In this document: piece by piece, positions 1 to 10,612 of the stretch | Numbering within the stretch: position 1 is the first letter of the stretch | Layout of the letters: the number at the start of each line of letters is the position of its first letter | NCBI GenBank assembly: GCA_034401135.1 | Contig: JAWZSP010000009.1 | Location: 1,488,001-1,552,000 of the forward strand | DNA from: Volutella citrinella | Lineage: Eukaryota; Ascomycota; Sordariomycetes; Hypocreales; Nectriaceae | Length of the DNA stretch: 64,000 bases | Direction of reading: 5' to 3' | Notes under the pieces: generated by a model | Told to the model about the DNA's origin: nothing | Database searches by the model: none | The model's input: only the letters and a program-made list of their open reading frames with translations | Position numbers and translations under genes: made by a program

Positions 1-257
1 GACAGGTCGTGCTTCATAAAGTATCCTCCTTTATTGTTGAAACAGCCCTTCTTCTGCGGGTTGGGGTGGTAGTATGCCTGGCTGTTGAATCGCTCCGGCG
101 GGATCGGGCTGAAGCCGTCTCGCGAGCGGGACAGCAGCGTCCAGAGGTCGTCGAGCGTCGAAACATCGCCGGACAGGCGGCAGGACATGCCGACGATGGC
201 GATGGCCCCTTCCCGGGGGGTGCACTCGGCGTTGCTGAGGAGGCGTGTGTCCGTCAT
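1..257 (-). CDS. Highly reducing-type polyketide synthase, N-terminal fragment (runs off left edge)
   Basis: Only the first 85 codons are in the window, read leftwards from an ATG at 257-255 with no intron so far. They contain the start of a beta-ketoacyl synthase domain: AIAIVGMSCRLSG at about residues 18-30, then SRSRDGFSPIPPERFN and YYHPNPQKKGCFNNKGGYF. This is the usual opening of fungal type I iterative PKSs, in which KS is the first domain of a protein of roughly 2,400 residues. The spacing and the HPNP..KGCFN..GGYF block favour the highly reducing class (inference). The active-site Cys and all later domains lie outside the window, so neither product nor reducing state can be deduced. 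One usually conserved Pro (CRLPG) is Ser here. The nearest neighbour to the right is a glycosyltransferase on the opposite strand. Confidence 0.93.
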   Translation of the reverse strand, partial: MTDTRLLSNAECTPREGAIAIVGMSCRLSGDVSTLDDLWTLLSRSRDGFSPIPPERFNSQAYYHPNPQKKGCFNNKGGYFMKHDL

Positions 258-2657
258 GGTGAGTAGCGAAGGCTGACGGGATTCTGCCAGTCTCTCTGTG
301 TGTGTGAGTGTGTGTGAGTGTGTGCCTTTGGAGTGGAAAGGGTCTTGAGGCAAGATTACTCTTGTAGAATGCAAGGCAGGTGGGTATCGAGGAATGCTGA
401 TGCTGATGCTGATGCTGATGAGAAAGCAGCCTGTCAATACGTCAAACTGTTTGCTCACTTGTAGCAGGCACATGTAGCAACTTTAAAGGGCTCAGCGGAC
501 CTGACAGTCGGAGCTTCTGTCGGTCACATAGGATGCTCCTTGCCAGAACCAGTCGTCATAGGACTGTCCACATGTGAATATCCGATCCCAGCAAACAAGT
601 TCCAGTTTCCAAACAGGCTCCGCCCTTCTCATTGGGCGCGGGGACGTTGCCGCGCCCCGAGGGGCCAACGACACTGTTGCATGCATACATTGGGCTTTGA
701 AGAACCGCTTTTCAGTGCTCCGGAAGGGGTTTAGGTCAGGCACGGCCGGGTCGGGCTTCCGTGAACGCAAAGGAGGCATCGGGTTGCCCCCCCATGAGGA
801 CGAGTAAGACACTGTCTAGGGTCCGTCCCCAGGGCACCAGGGAACCCGCCCCTGGTCCATGCCAAACTCTGTCGGGTCCAGTAACGCCGATCGGGACGGT
901 ATACCGATGACGAGAGGTTGTGCCGGTTGTCAGCGGTAGCAGCGAGTCTTATCAGGTACAGACAGCCAGGTGGCCAAAACGGCATATCGCTTGTCCATCA
1001 CCTCTGTTGGGGAACGAATAATGACATCTGGCGCCATTGTAACTGTTATGGCGCGAACAATATCTTTTCGAGTCCACTCTTGCAATCTGAAATGACGGTA
1101 GCATTGAGCATAGTCACGCATATGGGGCTGTAGTTGAGCTGTAGGTCAGGGTCATTCCAGATGCAACCCTTCCAATGTTACTCCCTCCTAACCAGAGACC
1201 ATACAACACCGTACGGCTACCCTTGGAAGATCAAGAGCCATATCTGAGGGGTTGGACTCCTTGTGTCCATACATGCTTGGCACAGTCGAACAAGGCCATG
1301 GTTAGAACTTAGACCAACCCGTTTCCGCCGATTGTATGTGCCAACCCGAAGCCGAGAGTATTTTATTCAAGGTTGAATGGGATTGTGTGCTGCCAGGGCA
1401 GCCCTCCCATTGACGTTACGGTTTCGAAGCCGCAATCTTCCCTCTGATCCAGAGCGGCACAGGATTTTTCATGTGAACGGGCCCTTTTGAGGGAGAAGAC
1501 CCCGATTTTTATCAATACATCTCCTCTTGTAGAACCCATCCCGCGTTGTCTTGATTAGACTCTGTTTAGGAATGCCCTCCCGTCCCCAAGGGCCAGAAGC
1601 TTCCGCCCTCGAGACACAATTACAACTTTCAGACATGGGATCGTCAATGACTGGGGGTCTTGGGGGTCCAGAATCGGGATGCTGCAGAAAACAACGCAGT
1701 CAGAATCGTTGAAGACGCATCAACATTGGCGCCACCCGGGGATATCATCCCGGCAGGTCCCACGTGCTCGGATTTTATTCTTTGGCTTGCAGCTGCACCC
1801 ATGTAATCATGTTACATGCTCCCGGAGGCAAGAGGCGTATCGGCATCGTGAAGATGGGCATGGCGGTCCGGCCCGGCGAGATGCTCGGCCCGCCGTCAGC
1901 CAACCGGAAGGGAGCCATTGGGCAGAGTAATCACAGAGTCTGCAGACAAGGACGCACTAAGCGCCGCCGCTGTTAGCGGAACAGCGCCATTGTGATCCGT
2001 CATATCCCGTCCGATGTTGCGGCATGGCGCCCTTGTCGGAGAATATTGCTGCGCTTATTTCCCAGGGCGCAAGCGGCCGCGTCTGTCCCCTTGGAAACCT
2101 GTCAAGATTTCCCTCCATACACGGACCACATGACTCCTCTTAGCTGCCGTGGCGTGCCTTTTGTCTTCAGATTGGCCGAGATGGTGCCGCTCCCGTCTTG
2201 GATGCGGTGTCTATCTTCAATGTCTTTCCCATTCCGGCCGCCATTGAAAACGTTATATTGACTCAGGCCACGGCCCAGGCTGTCTCACAGTCTCCTTTGA
2301 GTTATCCGAGCCCATTCTTCCGAGACCTAGGGGGGAAGATCGACGGGCCGCGGCCGATGGGCTGCGTAGTAGTATAGCTGTCGGCATTACTGTGCAAGGC
2401 AGGCTGGCTCATGTCTTTGTATCCACCATGTAGCCAAGTTGGCTGGCCTAGAACCAAGAGGACTCTATCGCGGTATCAGCCGCTGAGGAGATAGCCCTAT
2501 GAGCTTATTCCTCCTCCAATAGGTACTTGGCTCTTACACTTTGCGAGGGTGCAAACAAGACCTCTTGACAGTCTTATATTTCGTGATTTCCCGCTTTCTG
2601 TAGCTTCTCTATTCTCTTGGCATCCCGCAACTCGGCACATTTCGCTGGTTCAGGAAC
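258..2657. other. Intergenic region between divergent PKS and glycosyltransferase genes
   Basis: About 2.4 kb with no reading frame that I can support as a gene. It should hold the promoters of both flanking, divergently transcribed genes. It contains a GT/GAGTGTGT-rich stretch near 291-325 and a TGCTGA repeat near 395-421, both close to the PKS start. Moderately AT-rich stretches lie around 1,000-1,700. No transcription-factor gene is visible. Confidence 0.6.
395..421. repeat. TGCTGA hexanucleotide repeat
   Basis: Four or so tandem copies of TGCTGA upstream of the PKS start. It is a simple repeat in noncoding DNA with no evident function. Confidence 0.8.
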
Positions 2658-4304
2658 ATGGCGACCGAAGCGCCATCCGGACCAAAAAGGATTCTCCTGA
2701 TAACCAACGTCAGCCGCGGCGAAGCCAATGTCTTCCTGGCAAGTTGCCATGCCCTATATCAGGCCGATCCTGACATAGAGATTCACTTTGCAACATTCCC
2801 TGGCCTCGAGGATGCTCTTGACACCGTCTGGAAACATGCACGGCTCACTGCTCCCGGCGCAAAGCCCATCACGTTCCACCCCATCAAGGGCCTCACCATG
2901 GGTGAAGGGCTAACAGAGTTCTATGCCCGGTCAGGCGCACCACGCAGAGAGAACCTCATCCCGGAGTCCTTCTTGGTCCCTCTCAGCATTTCCACCACTC
3001 CCAAGGCGATTCGGGATGCCGCGGCCTTCTTCGTGCCCTACACGGGCGCCCAGATGGCAGAGATTGTGTCCTCGGTCATTGACATTATTCAATCTGTCGG
3101 CGCTCACCATGTCGTGGTCAACAGCCTGATGACCCCGGCTCTGACGGCCTGCTACCACCTCAACGTCAGATTTACGTGTCTCAGTCCAAACTCCATCAAG
3201 GAGTTTGCAGCTCCTCTGCAGCCCCGCGCGGCCTTTCTCTGGAAATACCCCGCGTGAGTTGCGTCGTTTGCCTCGCCAGGATGTCCGCTCACAGCTGTTA
3301 GGTTGTTCTCCGGCTTCCCATACCCTGTCCCGTTGCATTTGGTCGTGCTAAACATGTTTTACGTGGTATACACAATCATCTCATTTCGCAAAGCGGCCAA
3401 GAACAGCGACGTCGGGGATGTGTTGCAGAAGCTCACGGGGGCCAAGTTGAGAACCCCGGTTGATCTACTGCGAAATAGACCGCCCGGTCTCAAGGTGCTT
3501 GTGAGCACTCTTCCAGAACTCGACTTTCCCTCCATCAAGCCGCCACACGTCTTCCCATGTGGCCCGATTCTACAACGGACACCGCCTGTTGCAGAGGTCG
3601 ACCCGGAGCTATCCAACTGGCTTTCACGCAAGCCTACAATATTCATCAGCCTCGGTTCCCACTGTGTCATCTCAGAAGGCCTCGCTCTGGAGCTGGCGCA
3701 AGCTATCAAGAACCTGTTCGCATATACGAGTCGAAGCAAGGAAGGGGCCGAGCTCCAAGTGCTATGGAAGCTAAAAAAGCTAGGAAACTATGACACTAAA
3801 GGAAAAGGCTCAAAGTTTCATCAAATCCTGGCCGATGAGATCCAGGCAGACGACGTCAGGATAGTCGACTGGCTTGTTGTCGAGCCTGGGTCGGTCCTCC
3901 TCACTGGGAATATCAAGTGTGTCATCCACCACGGAGGTGCAAACTCGTTCAACGAAGCCGTCGTGTAAGTCGACAGGATAATAAATCCCCCAACACTCAC
4001 TAACAGTAGCAGGGCTGGTGTGCCGCAAGTCGTCCTCCCTCAATGGACAGACTGCTACGACTACGCGGAGCGTGTGGAGATGCTCGGGATTGGCCGCGTG
4101 GGCAACCCGACCTGGAAACCCCAGTGGAGGGTCAAGGAGCTTGGCAAGGTGCTCATGGACGTGGTAAGTGGTCAAAAGGCGGCTGAGATTAAGCTCAAGG
4201 CGGAGGAGTTGGCGGCGATATGCCGGCAGAAGGAGGACGGAGCAGATGTGGCCGCCCGGATTCTACTGGAAGAATGCCGAAATGGAGTAGGGGGAGGCAA
4301 TTGA
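2658..4304 (+). CDS. UDP-glycosyltransferase (GT1-like), three exons
   Basis: Proposed exons are 2658-3253, 3302-3964 and 4013-4304, giving 516 residues. The introns start GTGAGT and GTAAGT and end TTAG and GCAG. The second acceptor was chosen because it gives NEAVVAGVPQVVLP, which matches family spacing. The N-terminal acceptor-binding half begins with RILLITNVSRGEANVFLA. The C-terminal half carries PHVFPCGPIL, PTIFISLGSHC and the sugar-nucleotide signature IHHGGANSFNEAV, followed by QWTDCYDYAERVE. GT1 enzymes move a sugar from a UDP-sugar to a small hydrophobic acceptor. In fungi they often sit beside polyketide synthases, and an HR-PKS start lies 2.4 kb upstream on the other strand. Glycosylation of that polyketide is therefore a reasonable inference. 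Sugar and acceptor cannot be read from sequence. No signal peptide or clear membrane anchor is seen, so it is probably cytosolic. Confidence 0.9.
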
Positions 4305-4644
4305 CGAATGGAAATCCGTCAAAGAGCCAACCTTGGTAACGCTCCATAGAGTTGTGTTGCATCAGTGTTCAGTGGCGCAACATGGCAACAGTTGCGCCCC
4401 CTTGGTCAAGCTTGATGAATGCCATCGATAGTTACCACAGTAAAGGTTATTTAAACATCAACTGGTGCATCCAAAACGTACCCAGCTCAAATCCGGCTAC
4501 CGGGTCTCGGCCCGAATCCCAAATACAGTACTATACAGTATATACACTTTCAGCAAGAAGCGGCTGGACCCTTATCGTCGCCATGTCTTGGTGCCACAAG
4601 ACAAACTCCTGGTCTGATCCAGCGCCGCCATACAAAGTACATGC
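4305..4644. other. Short convergent intergenic spacer
   Basis: About 340 bp between the stop codons of two convergent genes. It presumably holds both 3' untranslated regions. I see no other element. Confidence 0.6.
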
Positions 4645-6657
4645 CTATCCAAGCCGCACCTTCTTCCACAGACGGAGGCATTCCTGGAGGTCCGTGGCGG
4701 TGGTGTCGTCCGCCACGGCTGACGTGTCCTTCATAACGGCGACCAGCAGCGCGGCCTGTGCGAAGGTTGTCCGGTCCTCCTCAATGAAGTGGTAGTCGGT
4801 CCGCTTCATGCCGCCCATATCGGCCCAGGCCTTCCAGGTATCGAGCATCTTGCAGACTTTCGACGTGAAATCTCCCTCCAGCACCATGCGATGCAGAATG
4901 TACCCGACGGCGTCCTTGAGGTTCAAAGACTCAGCGCAGACGCCTTGGCCCTTGAGCCACTTAAGGGCGTGGCTGGCGACCAGCTGGTTGTCCCACCGAG
5001 GGCTTTGTAGGGCGTCCATTGTGCGCTGCTCACGTTTCTGCTGCTCGTTGCGCAGCTTATCGCGCACTTGTCCGGGTTAGCTACTAGTGGTGGTGGTGTG
5101 GTGTTGGCGGCGGGTCAAACTTACTGTCTTGCATCCGTTGGTCCGCTTCCTTCCGCATCCTCTCCCTGACAGCAGCCTCTCTCTGCGCCGGTGCCATACG
5201 GGCCTCCGCATCCATGGCCATCCTCTGCTCCCTGGCTCTCCGGGAAAACTGGTCCAGAGCCGCGCCGTAGTCATTTTGTGACGTGGACCACTCGGGTGTC
5301 TCGGAGTCGTCGGCCATGTTGATCAGGACCATGACGCCGCAGGGCACCGACTCCTTTCTAGCAAAACTGAGAACCTCTTGGGGGATGTCGTAGTTCCAGA
5401 GCACCGTCTGGTTGGTGGTACCGTAGGCGGTGACGGCGCTCGCAAACCACATTCCGTCTGACTTGCCCGGTCTCGCTCTGATATGCTCAATGTACAGGCT
5501 GTCTGGGGCATGCCGAGACACGCTCGATTGGGTCAGTGCGGTGGACAATCCCGATGCCAATATTTGGCAGGTGATGTCCTTGCTGACGTTCGCTTGAGTC
5601 GCCCTCTCGATGGACTCGAGCTCTACATCTTCGCTACCTTCTCCATTAGTTCTCAAGGGCGACGTGTCGGCATCCTCTTCGGGTTTGTCCTTCACGTCGG
5701 TGTCGGCGGCTTTATCCACAGGCTCTGCATCCTCTGCGCCGCTCGCCTCTTCCTTCTTGGCGGTCTCTGGGGGAGCCGGCAACCGAACCCAGTACGGCGG
5801 CAGGCTTTTGTAGTCGCGCTGGATCCAGGAGCTCGACCAGGCAACGGCGAGAGACAGATTGCCGTCAGAGTCGTCGAGGGGAGCAACAGTCAGGGCCTTC
5901 TCGCGGCCGTCGGGAGATGTCATCAGGGAGCAGCCAATCGGCGTCCACAGGCCGGTGGATCGGAGCAGTCGCCAGCCGTGGGGGTCGGGCACGGCGCCGA
6001 GGTCCAGCAGGTACGAGACCAGTTCGTCAAAGGCAACCTCCACTTGGGGCTGCCGTACCTGGTCGGCGTACTCGACGCGCTGGGTTTTCATGCCAATCGC
6101 ATTCGTCCTCCAGTTGAACGTCGTCCAGGTGCCGCCCGGGATGGAGCTGGGGTGGGCCGAGAGGGTCCAGTACTCAGACCGGTCCGTGAATCTGTCCAGC
6201 GGCCGGACGGCATACCGCGGCAGCTCTATCTCGATGACGCGGTTGACGACATCGCTGCGGGTGAGGGCAGAGAGCCGACTTCGCCTCAGCATGCGCTTGA
6301 TGCGCGACAGCGAGCCGAGGGTCGCAAAGGTGTTGTAGAGGATGGGGAGCACTGCGAGCGTTGGCACAGACGATCCCTCGGTGGTATCACTGGTATGGGA
6401 GGGGGCATACCTCCAAGCACGGCCAACGGAACGCCAATGTACGTGATGATGTCCGATGCCAGGCTGCCCATCTTGACGAGCAGCGCACGGCGAAACGGTG
6501 GCCCTCTGAGCAGACTCGGTGACGCAGCCGGGGAAGTGAAAGTTGCAGGAGGGCCAGATGAAGCAGAGTTGCGCGTGGCGCAGGGGCAGCATCGCCAAAA
6601 TGCCCCGTCTAGCTCCTCTGGTGTTAGCGCCGCCGCTGCTGCATCCTCATCAGCCAC
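4645..6657 (-). CDS. Fungal-specific membrane-anchored protein of unknown function, three exons
   Basis: Proposed exons (minus strand) are 6657-6411, 6351-5125 and 5066-4645, giving 631 residues. The introns are 59 and 58 nt, with GTATGC and GTAAGT donors. The first join gives the hydrophobic stretch DIITYIGVPLAVLGVLPILY, a probable signal anchor. It is followed by LSRIKRMLRRSRLSALTRSD and a conserved-looking block with IELPRYAVRPLDRF. The middle is a charged low-complexity linker rich in Glu, Asp and Lys (about residues 280-330). The C-terminal part is a predicted coiled coil (FSRRAREQRMAMDAEAR; then REQRT). The true start may be the ATG at 6471-6469 (residue 63), directly before the hydrophobic segment, because the first 62 residues are low-complexity. 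I recognise this as a type common in ascomycetes but know no function for it. It is convergent with the glycosyltransferase. Confidence 0.8.
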
Positions 6658-6894
6658 TCATCTGCGCTGTGCCGCACTGCCGTGTGGCGCCTAGCCGTTG
6701 ATCTGCAGGCTGGCTGGACATGATGTATGGTCGCACCTGCCGCCTTTGCTTACACGCTCAGATAAATCCGGTGGGCAAAGATACGCAGCTACTTGCAACA
6801 TGGCTGAGGCAAGCTTCATCGCAGCTCTCAAAGTCACTCCTCGTGGCAGGGCAAACATGCCACAACAGAATACTGTTGGATTATTATTCACTGA

Positions 6895-9138
6895 TTAAAT
6901 CACAGGATCCACGGCCATCACGGAACGGTCGCTGTCATCCAACTTGTCGCGGAACTGCCGCAGCAACTTGAGGATCTCGGGCATATCCACCGGAGGGTCC
7001 TCATCGCTGGAGGCCTGGTCAATGATCTCGTCCACATACTGCAGATCAATGTTGTCTCGCGTGCCGTGGTCCAGCAGCAGCCGCAGCAGGCCCAGCGAGC
7101 CCATGCTGGCCGCGTAGAGCGCGAACTCGAGCGCCGAATCGATAGAGCGCCCCGTCCGGTCGAGCCGCGCGCCATGCTTCAGCAGGAAGACGACGCGGTC
7201 CTTGAGCGTGATGGCCTCGCGGTCGCACCCAGTGCCGGCGCAGGCGTGGCGCAGGAAGCCGCTCAGAAACGTCTGCTCGTCGGCGTCGTCGATGGTGTCG
7301 TTGTACTCGCACCGGTTTATGACGGCGCTGTCGGGTCGTGCGCCGGCGTCGACGAGGAGCTGCATGCACTCCAGGCATTTGGCCCCGACGGCGGCGAAGA
7401 AGAGTGGTGTCCCGTCGCTGTCGAATTGGGACCTCGCCGGATCGTCAGGGGCAGATGCTGCGTGGTTGTCGGCATTGTCAAGGAGGTTTGGCGATCCGTC
7501 AACGTCCATGCCGAGCTGGTCATCAACATGCTGTCCGTCATTGTCATTGTTCCCGTCATTGTTCCCGTCATTGTCCTCGTTATAGTCCCCATCGTTGTCT
7601 TCGTTGTAGTCCTTGTCGTCCTCTCCCTCAGCTGCCTCCTCTTCGTCCTCTTCGTCCTCTTCGTCCTCTTCGTCCTCTTCGTCCTCTTCGTTCTCGTCCT
7701 CGTCCGACTCATCCGACTCGTCCGACACCCCCTCTTCCTCGCAGCTCATGGCATCCACTGAGACGCCCTTGGCAATCAGCAGCCTGACAATCTCCGCCTG
7801 CTTCTCCATTGGCCGTTGAAGACAGACGTGCAGGAGATTCCATCCGCTGGTATCATACCGGTCTACCAAAGGATCCACACCGAGACTCAGCAGCGTGAGC
7901 ACACTCCTGGGCCTGTTGTATTTCATGGCCAAGCCGAGAGGTGTGGATTCGGATCCCACCTTGTCAATTGACACATTGGCTGCTTGCGCGGCTTTCACAA
8001 GCCTGGTAATGAGAGACTGGACTTGGTCGCTATCTTCCGCCCGGCAGAGATGGTGCAGCACGGTATTCCTGCAGCGGTCTTTGAGCAAGGCATCAGTCTC
8101 GGGCAGCTCAAGCAACGCAATGGCCATGTCAATATGGCCGCACTGTACGGCAACGTGCAGCGCCGTCTGGTCACTGAGGTTGATTGCGTCTCTCTGCACC
8201 GAAGGGTCCTGTAGTATCAGCCGCAAGATGTCGACGTTGCCTCCCCGTGCAGCCGAATGCAGCTCCGTCTCCTCAGAGGAATCCCTCTGGCCAAGCCGAG
8301 CTTCAGGTCGCTGCATCAGCCGCTTGACTACCTCCAAGTTGCCTGAGCCGGCTGCCCAGTGAATTACCGAGCGTCCATCATCATCAAGCGTTGAAACATC
8401 CAGGCCGGGGTAGCGAAGCAGCATGTCAAGGAGCATCAGATCGGCAGTCTGGGCGGCGTGGCCAAGAGCACTGCGCCGCGCCCGGTCATCGGTCCGGGCG
8501 ACGACAGCTTCGATGAGGGCAGGTGAATCCGGGAACCGAGAGACGATCTCAAGCAAAGCTGGCCATTCTTCAGCGAGCTGGTGCGCGCCAGCATTGACGA
8601 GCAGAGGCACGGCGTCGTCGATGTCGCAATGCGACAGGGCAGTGTGCAGGGCATACGGATGCCAGAATCTGACGTAGCCGCACATATCAAAATCCCTCGA
8701 CGGCACATTGAGGCGGACGCCAGCCTCGAGCAGGTAAACTACGACATGACGATGGTTGTTCTGCAGCGCGAGGTGCATCGGCGTCGCAAAGAACCTGGCA
8801 CGGCCCGGGATAGCGTCCCACGGCCATTCAAAGTTGTCATCTGTGGAACCATTCGAGCTCAGGTCGGCGCCATGCTGACGAGCCTTCTTGATCGTCTCCA
8901 GGCGGCCGGTACGCGCAGCCCAAAAGACGCAGGAGTCCAGGGGAGGATCGCGGGTGAGGTTTCGCCTGTAGAGGGCGGGCGTGAGCTGGTGGTTGAGTTG
9001 TTTGTTGGTGCGAGCCAGGTAGGCGTGGGCCCGGGCATACGAGGCTGGTGTTCCGCCATCAGACGGAGAGCACGACCAAGTGCACAGCTCGGCAATGAGG
9101 TCGAGGATCTCCGCGGGCAGGTCGGTGATCCGCGCCAT
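6895..9138 (-). CDS. F-box and ankyrin-repeat protein with acidic tract
   Basis: Single-exon frame of 747 residues. The N-terminus (ITDLPAEILDLIAEL..., residues 1-50) has the LPxEIL pattern of an F-box, which in known proteins binds Skp1 in an SCF ubiquitin ligase. Ankyrin repeats follow from about residue 50 to 470, with recognisable units such as GRSVIHWAAGSGNLEVVKRL, ETELHSAARGGNVDILRLIL and QTALHVAVQCGHIDMAIALL. A very acidic low-complexity tract (Glu/Asp, then Asn/Asp/Gly) occupies about residues 470-530, and further ankyrin-like units (TPLFFAAVGAKCLECMQLLV) complete the protein. A substrate adaptor for ubiquitination is the usual inference, but no substrate can be named. The acidic tract is encoded by GAGGAC/GAA hexanucleotide repeats and may vary in length between strains. 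Confidence 0.88.
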   Translation of the reverse strand: MARITDLPAEILDLIAELCTWSCSPSDGGTPASYARAHAYLARTNKQLNHQLTPALYRRNLTRDPPLDSCVFWAARTGRLETIKKARQHGADLSSNGSTDDNFEWPWDAIPGRARFFATPMHLALQNNHRHVVVYLLEAGVRLNVPSRDFDMCGYVRFWHPYALHTALSHCDIDDAVPLLVNAGAHQLAEEWPALLEIVSRFPDSPALIEAVVARTDDRARRSALGHAAQTADLMLLDMLLRYPGLDVSTLDDDGRSVIHWAAGSGNLEVVKRLMQRPEARLGQRDSSEETELHSAARGGNVDILRLILQDPSVQRDAINLSDQTALHVAVQCGHIDMAIALLELPETDALLKDRCRNTVLHHLCRAEDSDQVQSLITRLVKAAQAANVSIDKVGSESTPLGLAMKYNRPRSVLTLLSLGVDPLVDRYDTSGWNLLHVCLQRPMEKQAEIVRLLIAKGVSVDAMSCEEEGVSDESDESDEDENEEDEEDEEDEEDEEDEEEAAEGEDDKDYNEDNDGDYNEDNDGNNDGNNDNDGQHVDDQLGMDVDGSPNLLDNADNHAASAPDDPARSQFDSDGTPLFFAAVGAKCLECMQLLVDAGARPDSAVINRCEYNDTIDDADEQTFLSGFLRHACAGTGCDREAITLKDRVVFLLKHGARLDRTGRSIDSALEFALYAASMGSLGLLRLLLDHGTRDNIDLQYVDEIIDQASSDEDPPVDMPEILKLLRQFRDKLDDSDRSVMAVDPVI
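7560..7720 (-). repeat. Coding hexanucleotide repeats (acidic tract)
   Basis: Tandem TCGTCC/TTCGTC-type hexamers on the plus strand (EEDEED on the protein) at about 7640-7700, flanked by ATTGTTCCCGTC-type units encoding GNNDGNND. The tract lies inside the F-box/ankyrin gene and is a candidate for slippage. Confidence 0.85.
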
Positions 9139-10612
9139 GGCCGTAGTTCATCGACGAGGGCTGTGCCAGCGGGTCTGGGTCTACACGCATGGGTCACATT
9201 GCTTGGGCCATGATCCGTCGCAGGCATTTTCATCTCGCATCCATCGTATCAAGCAGTGACAGCGCGACACGCGACCATTGGCGCAGGAGACAGGGGGAGG
9301 GGAGTAATTTCCCCTGGTCTGGCTAGGCTGCTGTGGCTGAAGCAGTGTGGAGTCGCCCATTACTGTCCATTACTGTTGTAGCCGGCGCAAAGACGCACCG
9401 TCTTATTCCGGGATGGGGACGAGTTGGGAGAAGCCAGCAGGAGGAAGCATGAGCACAGCGACGGGCCACACGAGCGACTGCCGAGGTCTTGTCCGACTCA
9501 AGATCCAGAGTGGCATCACAAAGGCCGTGACAGAGGCTGTGCGGGCCTGTCAACCGCAAGTGTCACACCGAACCATGGCATCGTGCCGCCATAGCCTCGC
9601 GGGTGATGCACACTGGCGCCTTGGCTCTGGAGGGGGGGGGGAACGCAGTAGGGCTGAAAGAGCCTGAGATGCCGCCAGCCAGCGGGCACCCAAACCATGG
9701 GCCACGACAAAAAAGCGCCAATGCACACAGCCCGCTTGCATGACCGCCATTTCTTTTTGAGTGACATTCATATTCATGCGCCGCTGGCGCCTCTGGTCCT
9801 CTGCAGCTTTAGCCGGCCTCCGCTTGAACCCAATCCCCCCCTCTCCCCCCGATTGCTGACCGCCGTCTTGATCAGAATTCTGGCAAACGAGCAGCACTCA
9901 ACCCTGGTCGCACTCGTTGCCCGTTTGGTCACCAGACCACCACCCTCATCCCGACGCCGATCCCATTCTTACTCACTGTCAACACGCTCCGGCGCCCCGA
10001 CAAGACAGGGAAAGGACAGGGGTCGTGCTGCCGATCCCCACCGCTTCATCCTCTGCTTCCTCCTCATTGACTAAGGGCCTTTGACTCTTAAGGTTAAGCC
10101 AGGGCGCCCTCCTGGAGCCTATTCCAGTTAACCCTATCCCCCGGAGCCAATCAGACGGCGTGCAGCCACAGATGGCCCCGGGCAAGGCTGAAAGATGGAC
10201 CGGCCAGCAGTCAGCACCACCACCACCCGTAGCCACGTAGGGATGGCCGGCTCTAATGTTTCCAGAAAAAGGACCAGGGGGGACCTTTGGCCGTCGTACT
10301 TTGCTTGTTTCAGCAAATTGGGCTCCCGGACAGTCACACTAATGTTCAGCTCGCCCGGGTGCCACTGGGTACGGGCGAGGCAGAATTTTGTCAGTGACAT
10401 GCAGACCATGCTGGACTGGCCAGGCATGCGGGCTTTTTCCTGGTTCTCTTGGCTTTCTTAAAGTGCCAAGATTCCCGCCTGCTTGTGGCGTCTGTCTGAT
10501 ACGAAAATCATCACCATCTGCTTCAACCTCCCTCAGCCTTGCATCGGGCTTCTTCATCCTCACCACTTCTTTACCGCAGCCGATTCTATCTTATTTTAAT
10601 ATCCAATCCACC
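9139..10612. other. Intergenic region, divergent promoters
   Basis: About 1.5 kb between the divergent ankyrin and Cys-rich GPI genes. It contains short low-complexity open frames but none with recognisable protein features. A CT-rich stretch with CAACCTCCCTCAGCC lies just before the start at 10613, as expected for a fungal promoter/leader. Confidence 0.55.

Noticed and set aside
7066..7761. Plus-strand frame with Leu/Val/Phe repeats suggesting a membrane protein
   Set aside because: It is antisense to the acidic repeat of the ankyrin gene; the hydrophobic run is simply the complement of Asp/Glu codons.
9697..10074. 125-codon plus-strand frame upstream of the Cys-rich GPI gene
   Set aside because: No recognisable features, biased composition, and it lies in the promoter interval.
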